From Beroe forskalii (lineage: Eukaryota; Ctenophora; Nuda; Beroida; Beroidae), in the NCBI GenBank assembly GCA_011033025.1, contig WFMF01000381.1:1-64000 (forward strand): 64,000 nt of DNA, in the 5' to 3' direction. Position numbers and translations under genes: made by a program. Every line of letters begins with the position of its first letter. The stretch's first letter is position 1. Shown here piece after piece: positions 45,020 to 57,600 of this stretch. The notes beneath the pieces were generated by a model that ran no database searches, was not told the origin of the DNA, and saw only the letters and a list, made by a program, of their open reading frames with translations.

Positions 45020-45640
45020 CCCAGCCGGCCAAAAAGCGTTTAAAATACGTTTATTCAACGTTTTTTGGGAAACCTTAACGAAACGAAATAACGTTTAATA
45101 AACGTTTATTAAAGTTTAAACGTTTTTTCGCGTAACGTTTTAAAGCATACATTCGGTTTAAAATTTACGTTTCATAAACGTTTCTAGGGAAACGTTTAAT
45201 AAACGTCAAACAGAAACGGTTATTAAACGGAAAATCACTCGAAAAATATAAATAGTTCCTGCGGTTTCGTTCATTTATGGTTTATAAATCGTTTTCAAAA
45301 AAACGTTTCTGATTGGTATCCTCGAAACTATAAATAAACCAATTGATTAACCATTTCATCACTAAATTATTTCTTACTGTCCTAGACCCCTAGGACAATC
45401 TCGACTGGACTATAGTGAGTCCTCCGTCGACCATGAGTATACATTATGAGTACACACATGGTTTTAACAAAGTAATAGAACTGGGTTATTAACCACAGTA
45501 TTTGCCTGCAAGCACAATTTACAGACTGAAGCAGGACGGGGATATAATTGTAAGGGTAAAGGTTTCCTTGTGTTTCTATGATAAGGTTTATTTTGGTTTA
45601 TTTTTGGTTTATTTTCGTTTATTTCTTATTCATTCGCTAT
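45020..45640. repeat. Truncated copy of the AAACGTTTA element
   Basis: Begins CCCAGCCGGCC directly after GTGTTTAGCAA and follows the inverse of the right half of 32310-33591, including the core GTCGACCATGAGTATAC, up to the TTTGGTTTATTTTCG tract. The other terminus is missing. No TA duplication, so it was truncated or moved as part of something else. Confidence 0.8.
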
Positions 45641-45759
45641 CTATCAGTTTTTGTGCGTGTTGATTAAGCAATTTTCTTATCAACAAATTGCAGCGTATTT
45701 GCACATATAGCACAAACCTTTGTCCACAGCTGGCACGAGTTCACGCCCTGGGCAAGGCG

Positions 45760-46290
45760 GTAATCCGCGGAAAGATAGAGAGTAGAACCATGTTTAAAAT
45801 GTTATTTTGCGCCATTTTGAACATCTATAACTAAATCAGTTTTTATCGGATAATGTTTTAAATTGGTAAGTTGCTTATATTGTTCCTTAAGATTTAGCTA
45901 TAAAACAATTTTCAGGGCAATCAGGTGTTAACTGTTAAATGCGGCCTCTGGAAGCCTCTAAAAATTGAGCTGCAAAATGATTAAAATAGGTTTTTGGCGA
46001 AAAACGTTCTGCCGCACTTAGTGATGCTATAGTGACTTTTCATGGTGTCCTGTTGCCTGTTAGTAAAAATGATGGAAAATAGGAGATGAAATTGTGCTGC
46101 ACGTGAGTTCACGCGGAAGTTTTGTAGAAATTGGGCATTTCATGAAATCAATATATACATGGGATTTTCGACTTGATTTTGTTAAAACAAGTTCAAATAC
46201 GATTAATGTGCGAAATTAGGTTCCAATGCTACAATTTTGCACGTGAGTTAGCACGGACGTTTGTGTAGAACTTATTGAAATCGCTACTTT
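45760..46290. repeat. Dispersed copy of the 1.4-kb duplication body, reverse
   Basis: Reverse-complement similarity to parts of 17200-17750: GTGAGTTCACGCGGAAGTTT, GGATTTTCGACTTG, AACAAGTTCAAATACGATTA and GCTGCAAAATGATTAAAATA-type segments in the same order. Diverged, partial, non-coding. Confidence 0.65.
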
Positions 46291-46299
46291 TGATTTATA

Positions 46300-46924
46300 C
46301 TCCTCTGACAATGAGATGGGCACCTCCTCCTCTTTCTCTTCCACCAAGGCATCCTCATCTGCTCATCGTCCTCCTTTACCTCCGACAGATCATCCTCCTC
46401 CTCCTCTACACCTGAGGCCCCCAGTTCCACTAAAGAGCCAGAAATCAATGTCTTGGTCCCACCTCAACCTCCTTCAAAACCGATGGAACCAAAGTTCAGT
46501 ATCCGTGTCCTGCTCATCTGCCGACAGAACCCTAGATCCAGATCAGCCCTAGCCCCTAAGTGCCAGATCAGAGTCTGGCAACTTCACAGACAACTGCAGC
46601 TTCCTACAGCTTCATCAAAAAGATTGATTCCTGGATAATGGAGCTACGGATGTACGCCAAGACTTGCTCTGGCATCAACTCTAGAGCTCTAGGGAAAGAA
46701 AGGCCTCCGAACCTCTGATCAAGCACAGACCAGCAAATCTTATACACAAAGAGGCACTGAAGTGGTTTGGAAGAGTTCAATGAATGGAGTACATCCCTCT
46801 TATATGGGCAGCACTAAAGGAAGTGTAAATTCTGAACCATATTGAGTTAGAGTAGATCATGTTTTAATCATAATTATGAAATTTTGACAATTTTTTCTGC
46901 AAATGGTTAATTTTTGGTAATAAA
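46300..46924. other. No confident gene
   Basis: A Ser/Pro-rich plus frame at 46316-46552 (biased, no recognisable domain) is not convincing as coding sequence. Nothing else seen. Confidence 0.35.
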
Positions 46925-47065
46925 AATTCGGAAATCCTTTAAATTTTCATAAAAAATTCTCGAAATTTTCATGAAAATTCTTTAAATTTTTATGAAAATT
47001 CTTGAAATTTTCATGAAAATTCGTGAAATTTTCATAAAAATCCTTGAAATTTTCATGAAAATTTA
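46925..47065. repeat. GAAATTTTCATGAAAATTC tandem repeats
   Basis: Six or so copies of a self-complementary unit of about 24 bp (AAATTTTCATGAAAATTCTT). Confidence 0.85.
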
Positions 47066-47185
47066 CATATTTTGATTACGTAATCATTGGCCAAACCCCC
47101 CTCCCCCCCTCGTAATCAAACGTAATCATTTGGAAACCCCCTCCCCCCCCCTCGGCTGATTACGTAATATGTGAACGATCCCTAA

Positions 47186-47715
47186 TAGCAACTGGTCCAT
47201 TTGTTGCTTCTATGAATTGTTTTTGCCCATCCTTCACAATCCTTTCGACAGTCCTTTTCTGAGATTCCACAACCTCCTCCAGTGTCTTTTTCTGTTTACG
47301 CTCAGTAACCTCAGCATAGCTAGCAACAATTTTTGTAACATCTTCCTTGCTACATCCACTTGCACTAGGGTTCCTTGGGAGAGAAGTTTTGACCACATCC
47401 TCAATCTTCTTCTGAACATCATGTAGTTCTTCACGGACAATCCTTCTAACAATCTCTTTAGTAGGTATCACAGATTCAGAAAGAAATGACGGCTTATAAA
47501 CACACACAACATTTCCAGGTCAACAGTTGCTCCACTCCATTTTGTTTTAAGCCAGTTAACCCAACGCAATCAGTATGAAAGCTTTGTTCACACAAGGAAC
47601 ATGTTATCCAAAGACATTCCTTAGCAGTTCCTAAACATGGACAAGAATCCTTTGAAACACCATAAGCCTTTAAAGTGGTATGGTCCCTGCACTTGTTGCT
47701 ATAACCTTGTACCAA
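47186..47715 (-). pseudogene. LINE ORF1 copy with a one-base frameshift
   Basis: Near-identical to 63250-63735 on the other strand. It encodes a PHD-like finger (CPCLGTAKECLWITCSLCEQ ... FHTDCVGL ... WKCCVC) and a coiled coil (VRRIVREELHDVQKKIEDVV). One extra T after TGTTGTGTGTG separates finger and coil into different frames. The copy breaks off at 47186, exactly where a GGGATCG foldback end begins, and diverges upstream of KAYGVSKD. Non-functional. Confidence 0.9.
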
Positions 47716-47737
47716 GGGGACAATGCTGGTGGCCTAC

Positions 47738-47845
47738 CTCATAATATAAAGAGCTCTCATAATATAAAGAGCTCTCATAATATAAAGAGCTCTCATAATA
47801 AAGAGCTCTCATAATAAAGAGCTCCCACAATTTAAAAGATGAGAT
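47738..47845. repeat. AATATAAAGAGCTCTCAT tandem repeat
   Basis: Five copies of an 18-19-bp unit, later ones shortened to AATAAAGAGCTC. Confidence 0.9.
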
Positions 47846-47889
47846 AGGTATTGGACTGAAGATGCCTTTGCTCTAACCATATCCCTAGT

Positions 47890-48483
47890 TTCATTGCCAG
47901 ACGTTGTTTATTTCACTGAAATAATGGTCAAACGACGTCTGACAATAGTTTTACGCGCGCGGCGCCTTCAGCTCCAAACGACGCGACGCCCCTGGTTAGT
48001 GGTTTGTGGTTACGTGAAATTTTGTCAGGGGTTGCCTGATCCTCTCGCGCCCTGTTTGGCCTGGCACGAGCCAAACAGGGATATACGTGTTTAGCTAACA
48101 TTTCAGCGCTAACGGTGGCGTGTTGCCCTAACCAGGGCCCTGGTTACGCGCACGGAGTGCGCGGCGCGGCAAGCGACACCCCTGGTTAGGGGAAGGTGGC
48201 GTGTCGACGCGAATTCATATATGCGCGGCTTTTCAATGCGCGGCTCCAGGCTCGCTGCCCATGCCTGTAATTAACAGGTAGCGAGCCGCGCTTCCTAAGC
48301 CCGCATAGGTGTGTGTACGCGCCGCGCGCTTCCCTGGAGAAGCGCGCGCCGCGCGAGCCACACAGGGATATACGTGTTTAGCAAGAGCCGCGCACTTCCC
48401 CTAACCAGGGGTGCCGCGCCGCGCACTCCGTGCGCGTAACCAGGGCCCTGGTTAGGGTATCTCTCCCATATAAACGGCTCTGA
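47890..48483. repeat. GC-rich palindrome cluster
   Basis: Contains CCCTAACCAGGGCCCTGGTT repeatedly and in inverse, and a TTCCTAAGCCC element at 48291-48384. The 48120-48180 and 48395-48460 segments are inverted copies (AACCAGGGCCCTGGTTACGC and the inverse of GCGCACTCCGTGCGCGTAAC). Several nested short elements; no genes. Confidence 0.65.
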
Positions 48484-48670
48484 GTGACGTCACAGATCTA
48501 AACGTCAATTTTTCTGTATCCTAAACCTAACCATTGCCCTAACCAAAACCCTAACCTTAATCCTAACCCTGAACCTAACAAATCCTGACCCTAATCAGAG
48601 CCCTAACCCTATTGCTTAAAGCGCTAGGTGCGCTTAATTATATTTTTCTGAGTGACGTCATTGTCATAGA
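48484..48670. repeat. Degenerate CCTAACC block flanked by GTGACGTCA
   Basis: GTGACGTCACAGATCTAAAC is followed by about a dozen variants of CCTAACCCTAA and then GAGTGACGTCATTGTC. Related blocks at 62050-62240 and 26300-26370 share the order, so it is one dispersed element with telomere-like words (vertebrate-type TTAGGG in inverse) rather than a true telomere tract. Confidence 0.7.
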
Positions 48671-48778
48671 TAATGATTCCTAAGCCCGCATAGGTGTGTG
48701 TACGCGCCGCGCGCTTCCCTACGGGACGCTTGCTGGGGAAGCGCGCCGCGCGAGCCACACAGGGATATACGTGTTTAG

Positions 48779-48950
48779 CAAAGATAATGAAGGCTCCCGT
48801 TTACATGGGAGACGTACCCTGGTTAGGGCAAGCCGCGCACGATTACGCATCCATGGAAAAGCCGCGCACATTGAGTTCGACACGCCCCTGTTAATCTTTG
48901 GCAATGGCTAGTCTCACATATAAGCGGGAGCCCTTCATTATCTAAGACGT
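48779..48950. repeat. Foldback with AAGATAATGAAGGCTCCCG ends
   Basis: AAGATAATGAAGGCTCCCGT at the left pairs with CGGGAGCCCTTCATTATCT at the right (about 48925-48945). The inner part is GC-rich. A half copy is at 62420-62450. Confidence 0.65.
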
Positions 48951-49059
48951 CATTTGTCACTCAGAAAAACATAAATAATATAATATAATCAAGCGCACCA
49001 AGGGTTAAGGTTTTGGTTAGGACTAGGTTTAGGATACAGAAAATTGTTAAATTACTTTC

Positions 49060-49550
49060 TTTAAATTGACTCAGCTGTTTACATGCGAGACATACCAAAT
49101 CTTTGCCCATGCCGTGTTAAATTTAAGGCGCCAAAATGAAAATGGTATCAAATTCCTGGCGCCAAAATTCAAATTGTGTCATTATTGGGACCGAAATTGT
49201 GCAGTGTGCTATATGTTGCCCAATTGTGCCAAATTTTTAGCGCATGATTTTCTCCAATTGTTGAAAATTTTTGGCGCCAAAACGGTGCCAATTTTTTGCG
49301 CCAAAATTTTGTCAAGTTCTTGGCGCCAAAATAAAAATAATTCTGTAAAATTGTTCATGATATGATAATATTTGTACCAAATTTGTACCAAAAAAGTACA
49401 TTAGAATTTCACTACCAAAATTTTGGCATCGAAATTGTGTCAGTTTTACTTTGACTTTGAGTGTCAAATTTTGCCCAATCATGTCAAATTTTAGGCGCCA
49501 AATAATTGCGCTCAATTCTCAGCACCAAAATTGTGCGGAAAAGTTTGATT
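49060..49550. repeat. Field of GGCGCCAAA motifs
   Basis: Six TTGGCGCCAAA-like words (near 49129, 49159, 49272, 49299, 49320, 49495) lie in a diverged repeat of phrases such as AAATTTTTGGCGCCAAAA. The word contains the E2F consensus TTTGGCGC on both strands. It may be only a decayed satellite. Confidence 0.6.
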
Positions 49551-50192
49551 GTTTGAAGGACTAAATCCATTAGCAATATTAAGGAACAAAATTCGAAAAA
49601 TATCAACAAAATATACATTTAAAATGAATAACCATAAGGTGAATTTATAGTTCATCAGTTCATGCAGTTAAATTATGCCTCTGAAATTTCGAGTTGTGGT
49701 GTACGCAGTATCTGTTGCAGAGCAGGAATTCTCACACAGAGGCTAGGAATAGGATCGACTTTTCGGGTTATGACGTTGGGATATTGTAAATGTAACTTGT
49801 AACTGTAACTGTAAGGTCCTTTTTTTGTTTTTGAAATTGAAGTCAAATGTCGCCAAGAAAACAGAAACAGGTGACATTTAAAACTTGGAAGTGCTATGTG
49901 ATGTCCGTTGTCAGGCTACTGTTTTAGTCTTTAGCTAATAATGTGCAAGACCTGACTGCGTGAGTCAAACGGGAGCTCTAGAGCTATATGTCTCAGGTGT
50001 TACCCCGTGACACTAGAAATCATGAATTTTTAAAATCAACGCCCAACTCGGAATTTCATTAACAGATCGCACGACAAATCATATTCCTTCAATAATCATA
50101 ATCATAAGAATATAAAAGTATAAAATATATCAACTGTTTCAGTTGTGTTGGACGTTGTTGTGTCACTTCCCAACTCACGCTGCTCAATTTTC
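49551..50192. other. No gene recognised
   Basis: AT-rich, likely downstream flank of the minus-strand membrane protein gene ending at 50193. Confidence 0.4.
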
Positions 50193-51249
50193 TCAGTCCG
50201 CGCCGTACTGTTGAGAGGATCTGCTCTCGGCAGTGCTCTGGATGCTGTACTTGATAAGACGCCGGGCTATGTCTATGATGTTGATAATACCCAGCGCTAG
50301 GAGGAAAATAGCCGCAAACTCGTACAGGTTGTCTGGTGTCATGTGGCCGTTGGTTGACTTCTCCGACACAATGTCGGCTAGGTCTGTGAGCCGGGAGTTC
50401 AGTTCCCCCTGGGTGGACACGTTGAAGGAGGTGAGGTCGGACGCCAGCACGGTGAAGTTGAAGTGGGTGGCGTTCAGATGGGCAGAGACGGTCGTTAGAT
50501 TTCCCGCCAAACGAGTCATCTCAGCTGGAAGAGGGAACTTTAATATCACTATTATTATTATTTGTTATACTCACTATAAATTCGATGATTAAAGGGTGAA
50601 ATAATCAGATGAATTCTGTAATAATATGGCAATTGGCACGCAATATTTCCCGACATCACTGATCATGGATTGAACTAACCCTTCAATTCAGCTATGTCAT
50701 CGTCAAGCCGTCCCTTTTGAATGTTGATGCTGTCAGTTACGTTCTGTGACGATATCTCGAACTCCTCAGCTTTCTCGCGGAGGGTCGTGTTCATCACATC
50801 TATCTCGGTTTGAGTGCTTTCCAGGGAGGCAGTCACCGCCTTTGTGGTCGCTTCCAAAGCTGAGGATTACACTTATAGGATGGGTTTCCTTCAAAAATTA
50901 AACTTTGAAACTTGAAAGTAGAAGCAGAACCCAATGGCCACTATAGTGCTTATAAAACCACTGCTAGTGCTTGAAAGTTGAAACACTACTAGTACTACGT
51001 AAAGAATGAATGGAATATCATCATGCTCACTAGTGCCAAAAGTCACAAAGTGAAAGTTGTTAGTAATAGTATCACAGTAGACTCGCCTGCTGTCTCGATT
51101 GAAACACTGCACCTACCGGTAATATTGGCTTGAAGATTAGTTGACGTAACGTTAATGCGGGAGTTGATGTCTTTCACAGCAGTTTGAATGTTCTCTTCGT
51201 ACAAATGGAGCGTTATCTTGGCTGCTTGGTCTGAGTCACACGCCACAGC
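50193..51249 (-). CDS. 3' exons of a glycosylated membrane protein
   Basis: Three minus-strand exons, 51117-51249, 50680-50859 and 50193-50524, join in phase with AG acceptors and GT donors. The product is helical and Glu/Gln/Thr-rich with many N-glycosylation sequons (NVT, NIT, NTT, NLT, NAT, NFT, NVS), then a hydrophobic segment (LYEFAAIFLLALGIINIIDI) followed by basic ARRLIKY and a short tail ending SSQQYGAD. This suggests an extracellular coiled-coil stalk, one membrane span and a short cytoplasmic end. I do not recognise the family. The 5' exons are missing; the intron above 51249 begins with the large TTTTTAAG array and I could not find the next exon. Confidence 0.75.
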
Positions 51250-51271
51250 CTGCAAACAGTTAGGGGATCGT

Positions 51272-51788
51272 TTTAAGTTTTTAAGTTTTTAAGTTTTTAA
51301 GTTTTTAAGTTTTTAAGTTTTTAAGTTTTTAAGTTTTTAAGTTTTTAAGTTTTTAAGTTTTTAAGTTTTTAAGTTTTTAAGTTTTAAGTTTTTTAAGTTT
51401 TTAAGTTTTCAAGTTTTTAAGTTTTTTAAGTTTTTTAAGTTCTTAAGTTTTAAGTTTTTAAGTTTTTAAGTTTTAAGTTTTTAAGTTTTCAAGTTTTTAA
51501 GTTTTAAGTTTTTAAGTTTTTAAGTTTTTAAGTTTTTAAGTTTTAAGTTTTTTAAGTTTTTAAGTTTTTTTAAGTTTTTAAGTTTTTTAAGTTTTTAAGT
51601 TTTAAGTTTTTTAAGTTTTTAAGTTTTTAAGTTTTAAGTTTTTAAGTTTTTAAGTTTTTAAGTTTTTAAGTTTTTAAGTTTTTAAGTTTTTAAGTTTTTA
51701 AGTTTTTAAGTTTTTAAGTTTTTAAGTTTTTAAGTTTTTAAGTTTTTAAGTTTTTAAGTTTTTAAGTTTTTAAGTTTTTAAGTTTTTT
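51272..51788. repeat. (AAGTTTTT)n microsatellite, about 515 bp
   Basis: More than 60 copies of an 8-bp unit TTTTTAAG, with scattered length variants, in the intron of the minus-strand membrane protein gene. Long enough to be unstable and easily mis-assembled. Confidence 0.98.
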
Positions 51789-51789
51789 T

Positions 51790-54600
51790 CTTCTAAACAT
51801 TTCTAAATAAAATTTTAAAGGAAGTTATACTTCATTTTCATGCTTGGCCGCTGCATGCAATATGGAAATTTACCTTATTAAATATTAATTAAGGAAAATA
51901 TTGAAAAATCTTCAATGAGGAAAAATCGAGCAAAAAAATTTTGACTTTTTGTTGAAATATGAAGCGGCAGGATCGAGCGTGAATATTTATGTCCGTGAAA
52001 CTTAAGTCCGTGAAAGGGAAATTAAGCACCTGCGTACAGGAACAACGCACAAGAACAGTGCCACCCCCAGAAGTCAGCAGGGTCTGAGGAAAAATATTCC
52101 TCGCCAAAATAGGATTTTCATCTCAAACCCCCCTTAAATTTTTCGCTCCCCTTCTGTTCCAATCTTCCCAGAGTCCATGAAATTTGGGTAACCCCCTCAC
52201 CTACCTTATCCGGCCCAAAATCTTCATCCCCCCTTTTCTTAGGGGGGGGGGGGATGAAGCTATGGTTTAGCATGACTATTATTAATTCACCGATGCGCTA
52301 TTTTTTACTCTGCCCCTTCACAAAATTGAATATTTCGTTTCAATAAATTTTTACAGTAATGGATTGTTACCTATGGTTTCAATCAGTACTTTTTTCAAAG
52401 TTTACGAACGAGGTGGCGAGAAGCTACGCCGAATGAGCTATTATGTACTCTATTCTATATCATTCTAGCAGGACAACAAAAACTAAAAACATGTTATTGA
52501 CGTGTCCAAGTGTCAAAAATCCATTGTCCATGTGTTTTGCTTTTTCAGAATTATATTTAAAACCCAACAAGGTTTTATGTATGGACGCTGAGACAACTGT
52601 TTCTCACCTGCATGGCACATCGCAATCGCATTATCTTTATATTTATAAGTTGATAAGGCGAAGAAAAAAGCTATAAAAGTATAAAGGGACATGTTCGAAG
52701 TACCTTTTTGCTACTATCCAATTTTTCAAGTTCAATTCGAACCATCACAACTGAATTGCAATGCGAAAAGAGGTCTCTATAACATTTGGTTTATTTATTG
52801 GTTTACTTTTGAGTGGTGCATCATTAGTCTCTTCAAGAGAAGGTTGGTTTTGAAATATCATTTGATTCAATATGTTTTCAATATGTTTTGAATATGTTTT
52901 CATCTAATAATTGTACGGGGGAAGAAACCCAGCTCACGGTTTTGAAAGCCACACTATTTATAGCCGTTAAGGGGGGGGGGGGAGGCCTGGGGGAGGCCCA
53001 ATACCTTGGAAAACACGAATTTCGGATGGTAGGACTTGGCAAGGATGGCCTGGATGTGTACCAACATTTGTGCGGTGTTCTCGAGTCCATTGGTTCAATA
53101 TTGCCCATGTGAGGCCTAGCAGAAAAAATGTGTTCCAAAAATCGAAATTGAAGCGGAAAGGGACAGAACTTAGTTTCGTCTCGACGAGCTGGGCAATGTT
53201 GGACCAATGAACTCTAGATCACCACAGTTTCACGCACAATATTCTTACAGAACACCGCACAGCCATACCATTTATTTCAACAAGAAATGCGCCTGCCGGC
53301 TTATTAGTTTTCTCTTGTGCCTGTTGTTCCCGTATGCAGGCGCTTAATTTCCTGTTCCCTGGAGCTGGTATTGAAACTTAGAAACACGCCGTCATTTGAT
53401 CGACAATCGACAATCGTTGTCCGACTTATTTACTGACATGATGAGTTGACGATAAAGCATGAAAGGGACCATCTAAATCATGAAACAATCGCGCTTCTTC
53501 GCTATCAATTAGTGTCACATCGCAATACTAACATCATTGCATTGAATCAATTTTATAAATCTTCGTTGTTATGCGGGCGCTATATATTTCCCTTTCATAA
53601 AAGTTTGAATTGACGCGCTCGGATAAAAATATCACGTGGGCGATTTCGTTACACGTGCCAAATGTTCGCGCGCGCGTTCCCGCCATTTCGTAGAACTCTT
53701 TGAAGATTCGTTGCGCGCCGTTCAGAGTTTCAAAATTACGATCACCGTTTTCCTTACGCGTTACGTTTTCTTATGTGTTGCGTTGCAGATATCAAACTGA
53801 TGCAATGTTCGTTATCGTTTTACCCCGCCTTAATGATTGTTTTTCAAGATTGAGATACACAATATAATATTTACTGAACAAGATTAAGATAAAAGATTCA
53901 GATATATCATATAATGGACCGAGACAAACTCTCATGTCTTTCTTTCCTCTCGTCAATTCTTCAGATCATTCATAACTGATTGCACTAATACTGCCCATTG
54001 TAAATTGCCCGAATTGCCCGCTACTTATTACTTAAAGGAAGCCAAATGAGTATGTGATTGAAATCCAATCAATTATTAGATTGATTCCGTGAAAATTGAT
54101 AAAGTTTTGATTTCATGATTAAAGAATTGTTAAATTTTTGAGAGAGAATTAATTTCAACATCAGAATGAACAGATCAGAGCATTGAACTCAAATATTTAC
54201 AACGCTGTTAGCTAGCTGCAACCCACAATGCAAAGGAAGCCACTACACCAAGCTACTCTGGCGCGAGTGATATTATAAAGGAGCAGTTGGATGCTTGAAA
54301 GTGTACCACCAACCACCACCAACGACATACGGTCGCGCGCAGCACCACCTATTTCAGATTTAACAGTACGCGTAAAGGTAGTATGCACACAACATCCACA
54401 AAACCCGATCTCTGCTAACCTTTTCTCAATGCCTTTTTGTAAAACAAAAACGCGATTGGGAACAGGAAAAAATCAATAGTAACCTCCCTAGGGTAGGCGA
54501 GCGATTAAAAGTGCTCAACAGGCGGTTGAAAGCTCTTCTTTATCCAAAGCTGCAAACATTCATGTGCTTTCACCCATGCTCAATAATTATTTTCTCAATA
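51790..54600. other. No confident gene; upstream exons of flanking genes may hide here
   Basis: Should contain 5' exons of the minus-strand membrane protein or of the plus-strand LDLa gene, but I could not place any with matching phase. G-runs of 12-13 occur at 52245 and 52970. A CpG-rich patch (CGCGCGCGTTCCCGCC) at 53665-53720 could be a promoter. Confidence 0.35.
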
Positions 54601-54601
54601 T

Positions 54602-54684
54602 TGACATGCCAATATATTAACATGCCAATATATTGACACGCCAATATATTGACATGCCAATATATTGACATGCCAATATATTTC
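54602..54684. repeat. 16-bp repeat abutting a splice acceptor
   Basis: Five copies of TATTGACATGCCAATA lead directly into TTTCAG, the acceptor of the LDLa exon. The last copy supplies part of the acceptor's upstream tract. Confidence 0.9.
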
Positions 54685-54686
54685 AG

Positions 54687-57600
54687 AGGAGGTATTCTCG
54701 TGTGAGCTGCAGGAGTATGGTGGCTTCATGAAGGATGTCTGTACACACAAACGAGGATACCTTTTCTTTAAATGCGTCGATACAGACGTATATTATGACG
54801 AATTACATGGTCATGCTTGCCCGGGAGACCCATACTTTTACCAGCTTTGCGGCACCATGGCTGGGTACAATGGTTTGGTGAACGGAGACGGAATCTCCCT
54901 CTGTGGAGAGTTCTTGTGCATACGTAAAAAATTTACTGATGCTAATTTTGGCTCCCGAAAAAAATGGAGATGCAATGGGATTAGAGACTGCGTGAACACA
55001 GAGATCGATGAAATGAATTGTGGGGACTCCACAGAGGATATACAAATTCTTCCGTCAGGAGAAACAATCTATGAATATCTAGTTTGCAATGATGTGTGTG
55101 ATAAAGAGGACTGTGAAGACGAATCATATTGCAATGGCTTCCGTTATGGAGGATATTGCAGGTATAGTGAACAGGAGATGGCATACTTATATCCAAGCCA
55201 ACTTTGTGCTTCACTTAGGTATACTTGTTTGGATTTAAATTTAGCTCAAGAATTTCAAAGAAAAGCATGCACAGGAGGCAATGATGAATATCAACCTTGT
55301 GTGAATAGAATGACAGGTGAAGTCATGGTCACCATACCTGACAACTTGAGATGTGCAGCATTACAGGGAGGTTTAGATGTATCTGTCAATCATACGGAGA
55401 TTGACGTGAGGGTGGAACAGCTTTGAGATAATTTCTTCGAGCAAACCAACTGTACCGACAAAAACAGAGTAGGGTTTCATTGTCTGGTCAATAATTATTC
55501 TTCCACCGTTTCTAAGTTCATGGAGTGCAAAAACCAAATTTCTATCTGTGATGATAATCTGGAAAACAGATGTGAGTATGTAACACCCACCTGCTTAGTC
55601 CACAAACACAAGATATGTGACAAGGTGCCTGACTGTCCAGATAGCAGTGATGAAAACCTTGAAATCTGTTCATCACTGACTGTGAGAACCTGCACCAGGA
55701 GAGGCAGGCCAGGGCTGCTGATACCCATCCCATTAGCATGGTTGACAGATGGTTTCACAGATTGTATGAAAGGGGAGGATGAAGATAGATCCCTGTGGCC
55801 AACATGTGGAGCTGGATTAACAAGCAGATATGTACCAGAAAGTAAAGGAAGTCATTGTGAAGATGTGTTCCTGTGTCCGGGAGGTAAATCTGGATATGTG
55901 GAGTTTGACTTCCTCTGCGATGGAGTAGAAAGCTGTGGCAATGAAAACATTGTCTGTTCTGTGTCTAGGAGCTTTCCTAACGTTTTCAATAAATTACATC
56001 GTTTTTCATTAATGGAACGCAAACGCCCTATCGAGATTTATTACATGCTTCATTCTACAAGAGGAATGGAAAATTTGTTGAAATTGCATGAAGATATTTG
56101 TACTGGCAGGCGATTTAAATTTCCTGATCATCAAGTTTATGGTCTTTCTGATGTGACGAATATTTTCGTATTGCCAATAAATCCAATCACCTGCGATCAT
56201 GTTTATGGGGAAAATTATGTTTATACAAGTTGCAATAACGGTTGTAAGAATTCAGAGTGCCCTCTAAAGAAAGCACCTACCTATGATTCCTGTCCAAAAC
56301 AGTTTGTGCAAAGAGTAGGGACTTTTGCAAGAACGAAAACTAGAGATGATCAGCCATACTTGACCTTTCTGACAAGATCAAACGGATGGTACACAAATGA
56401 ACATTTCATTTGTACTAATAACAGGCAATGTTTACCTTATACAAAAGTGTGTGATCTTGTGAGCGACTGTGATGATAGCTCTGATGAATCAAACTGTACC
56501 AATCATTTTAAATGTGACACGCAACTTCAGTACATCCCAAAGATACAAATGTGTGACGGAAATTTTGATTGTTTAGACTCGTCTGATGAATGTAATGAAG
56601 AATGCTCCAAGTCCAAAAAATTGTTGGATCATATCGGTAAAGAAAATTGAAAATTTGAAAAAGTCGTTTACTCAAAATTTCTTTTCCCGTTTTCCCTTTT
56701 TTTTCCTAGGGTTTTTTAAATTTTCTTTTTTTGGAAAACCAAAAATTTTGGGAGGTTTTTGTACTGGTGTTTAAAAAGTTTAAAATTGGAATTTTCATCA
56801 AAGCAAAAATTTTTTGGGCCCAATTGACTTAAACCGGATATATTTGAAGAAAAATTTCGAAAAGTCAATTCACTTTAATTTCTCTTGCAATTTTTCACCA
56901 AACTTTCAAGATATGTTAAGGAACATAATTTGATCAGAAACGCAGAGTACTTTGAATGTGTACAAGTTTCAAAAGTCGATTCTAAAATGTACCAAATTTC
57001 TCAAACTTCGAGATAAGAACATAATGAGAGTACTGTGTGTGTTTCAAGGAAATTTATGTGCCAAACGCAAAGGATATATATATTTTGAATGCGTACAAAT
57101 TTCGAAAAAGTCAATTTACTCAAAATTTCTCTGACCGATTTTCACCAAACTTTCAGGATATCTTGGGGCACACAATTGGGGCGTACTGTGTAAGTTTTCA
57201 AGGAATTTCTATGTGCCAAATCCGAGATATGACTTGAAATGGATATATTTTGAATGCGTACAAATTTCGAAAAAAGTCAATTTATCAAAATTTCTCTTAC
57301 CGATTTTCACCAAACTTTCAGGATATCTTAGGGCACACAATTGAAGTGTACTGTATGTGTAGGTTTCAAGGAATTCTATGTGCCAAATCCGAGATATGAC
57401 TGAACGCAAAGGATATTTTGAATGCGTACAAATTTCGAAAAAGTCAATTTACTCAAATTTCTCTTCGATTTTCACCAAACTTTCAGGATATCTTGGGGGC
57501 ACAATTGGAGTCTACCATGGAAGTTTCAAGGGAATTTCTATGTGCCAAATCTGAGATATGATTCAAAATATATCCTTGCGTTCCAAGTCATTTCTCGAGT

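Noticed and set aside
48484..48670. Possible interstitial telomere
   Set aside because: CCTAACC words are degenerate and part of a dispersed block with GTGACGTCA flanks, found again at 62050 and in part at 26300.
55424..55426. Selenocysteine codon
   Set aside because: No SECIS-like structure could be identified, and Sec is not known at this place in LDLa proteins; error or mutation is simpler.
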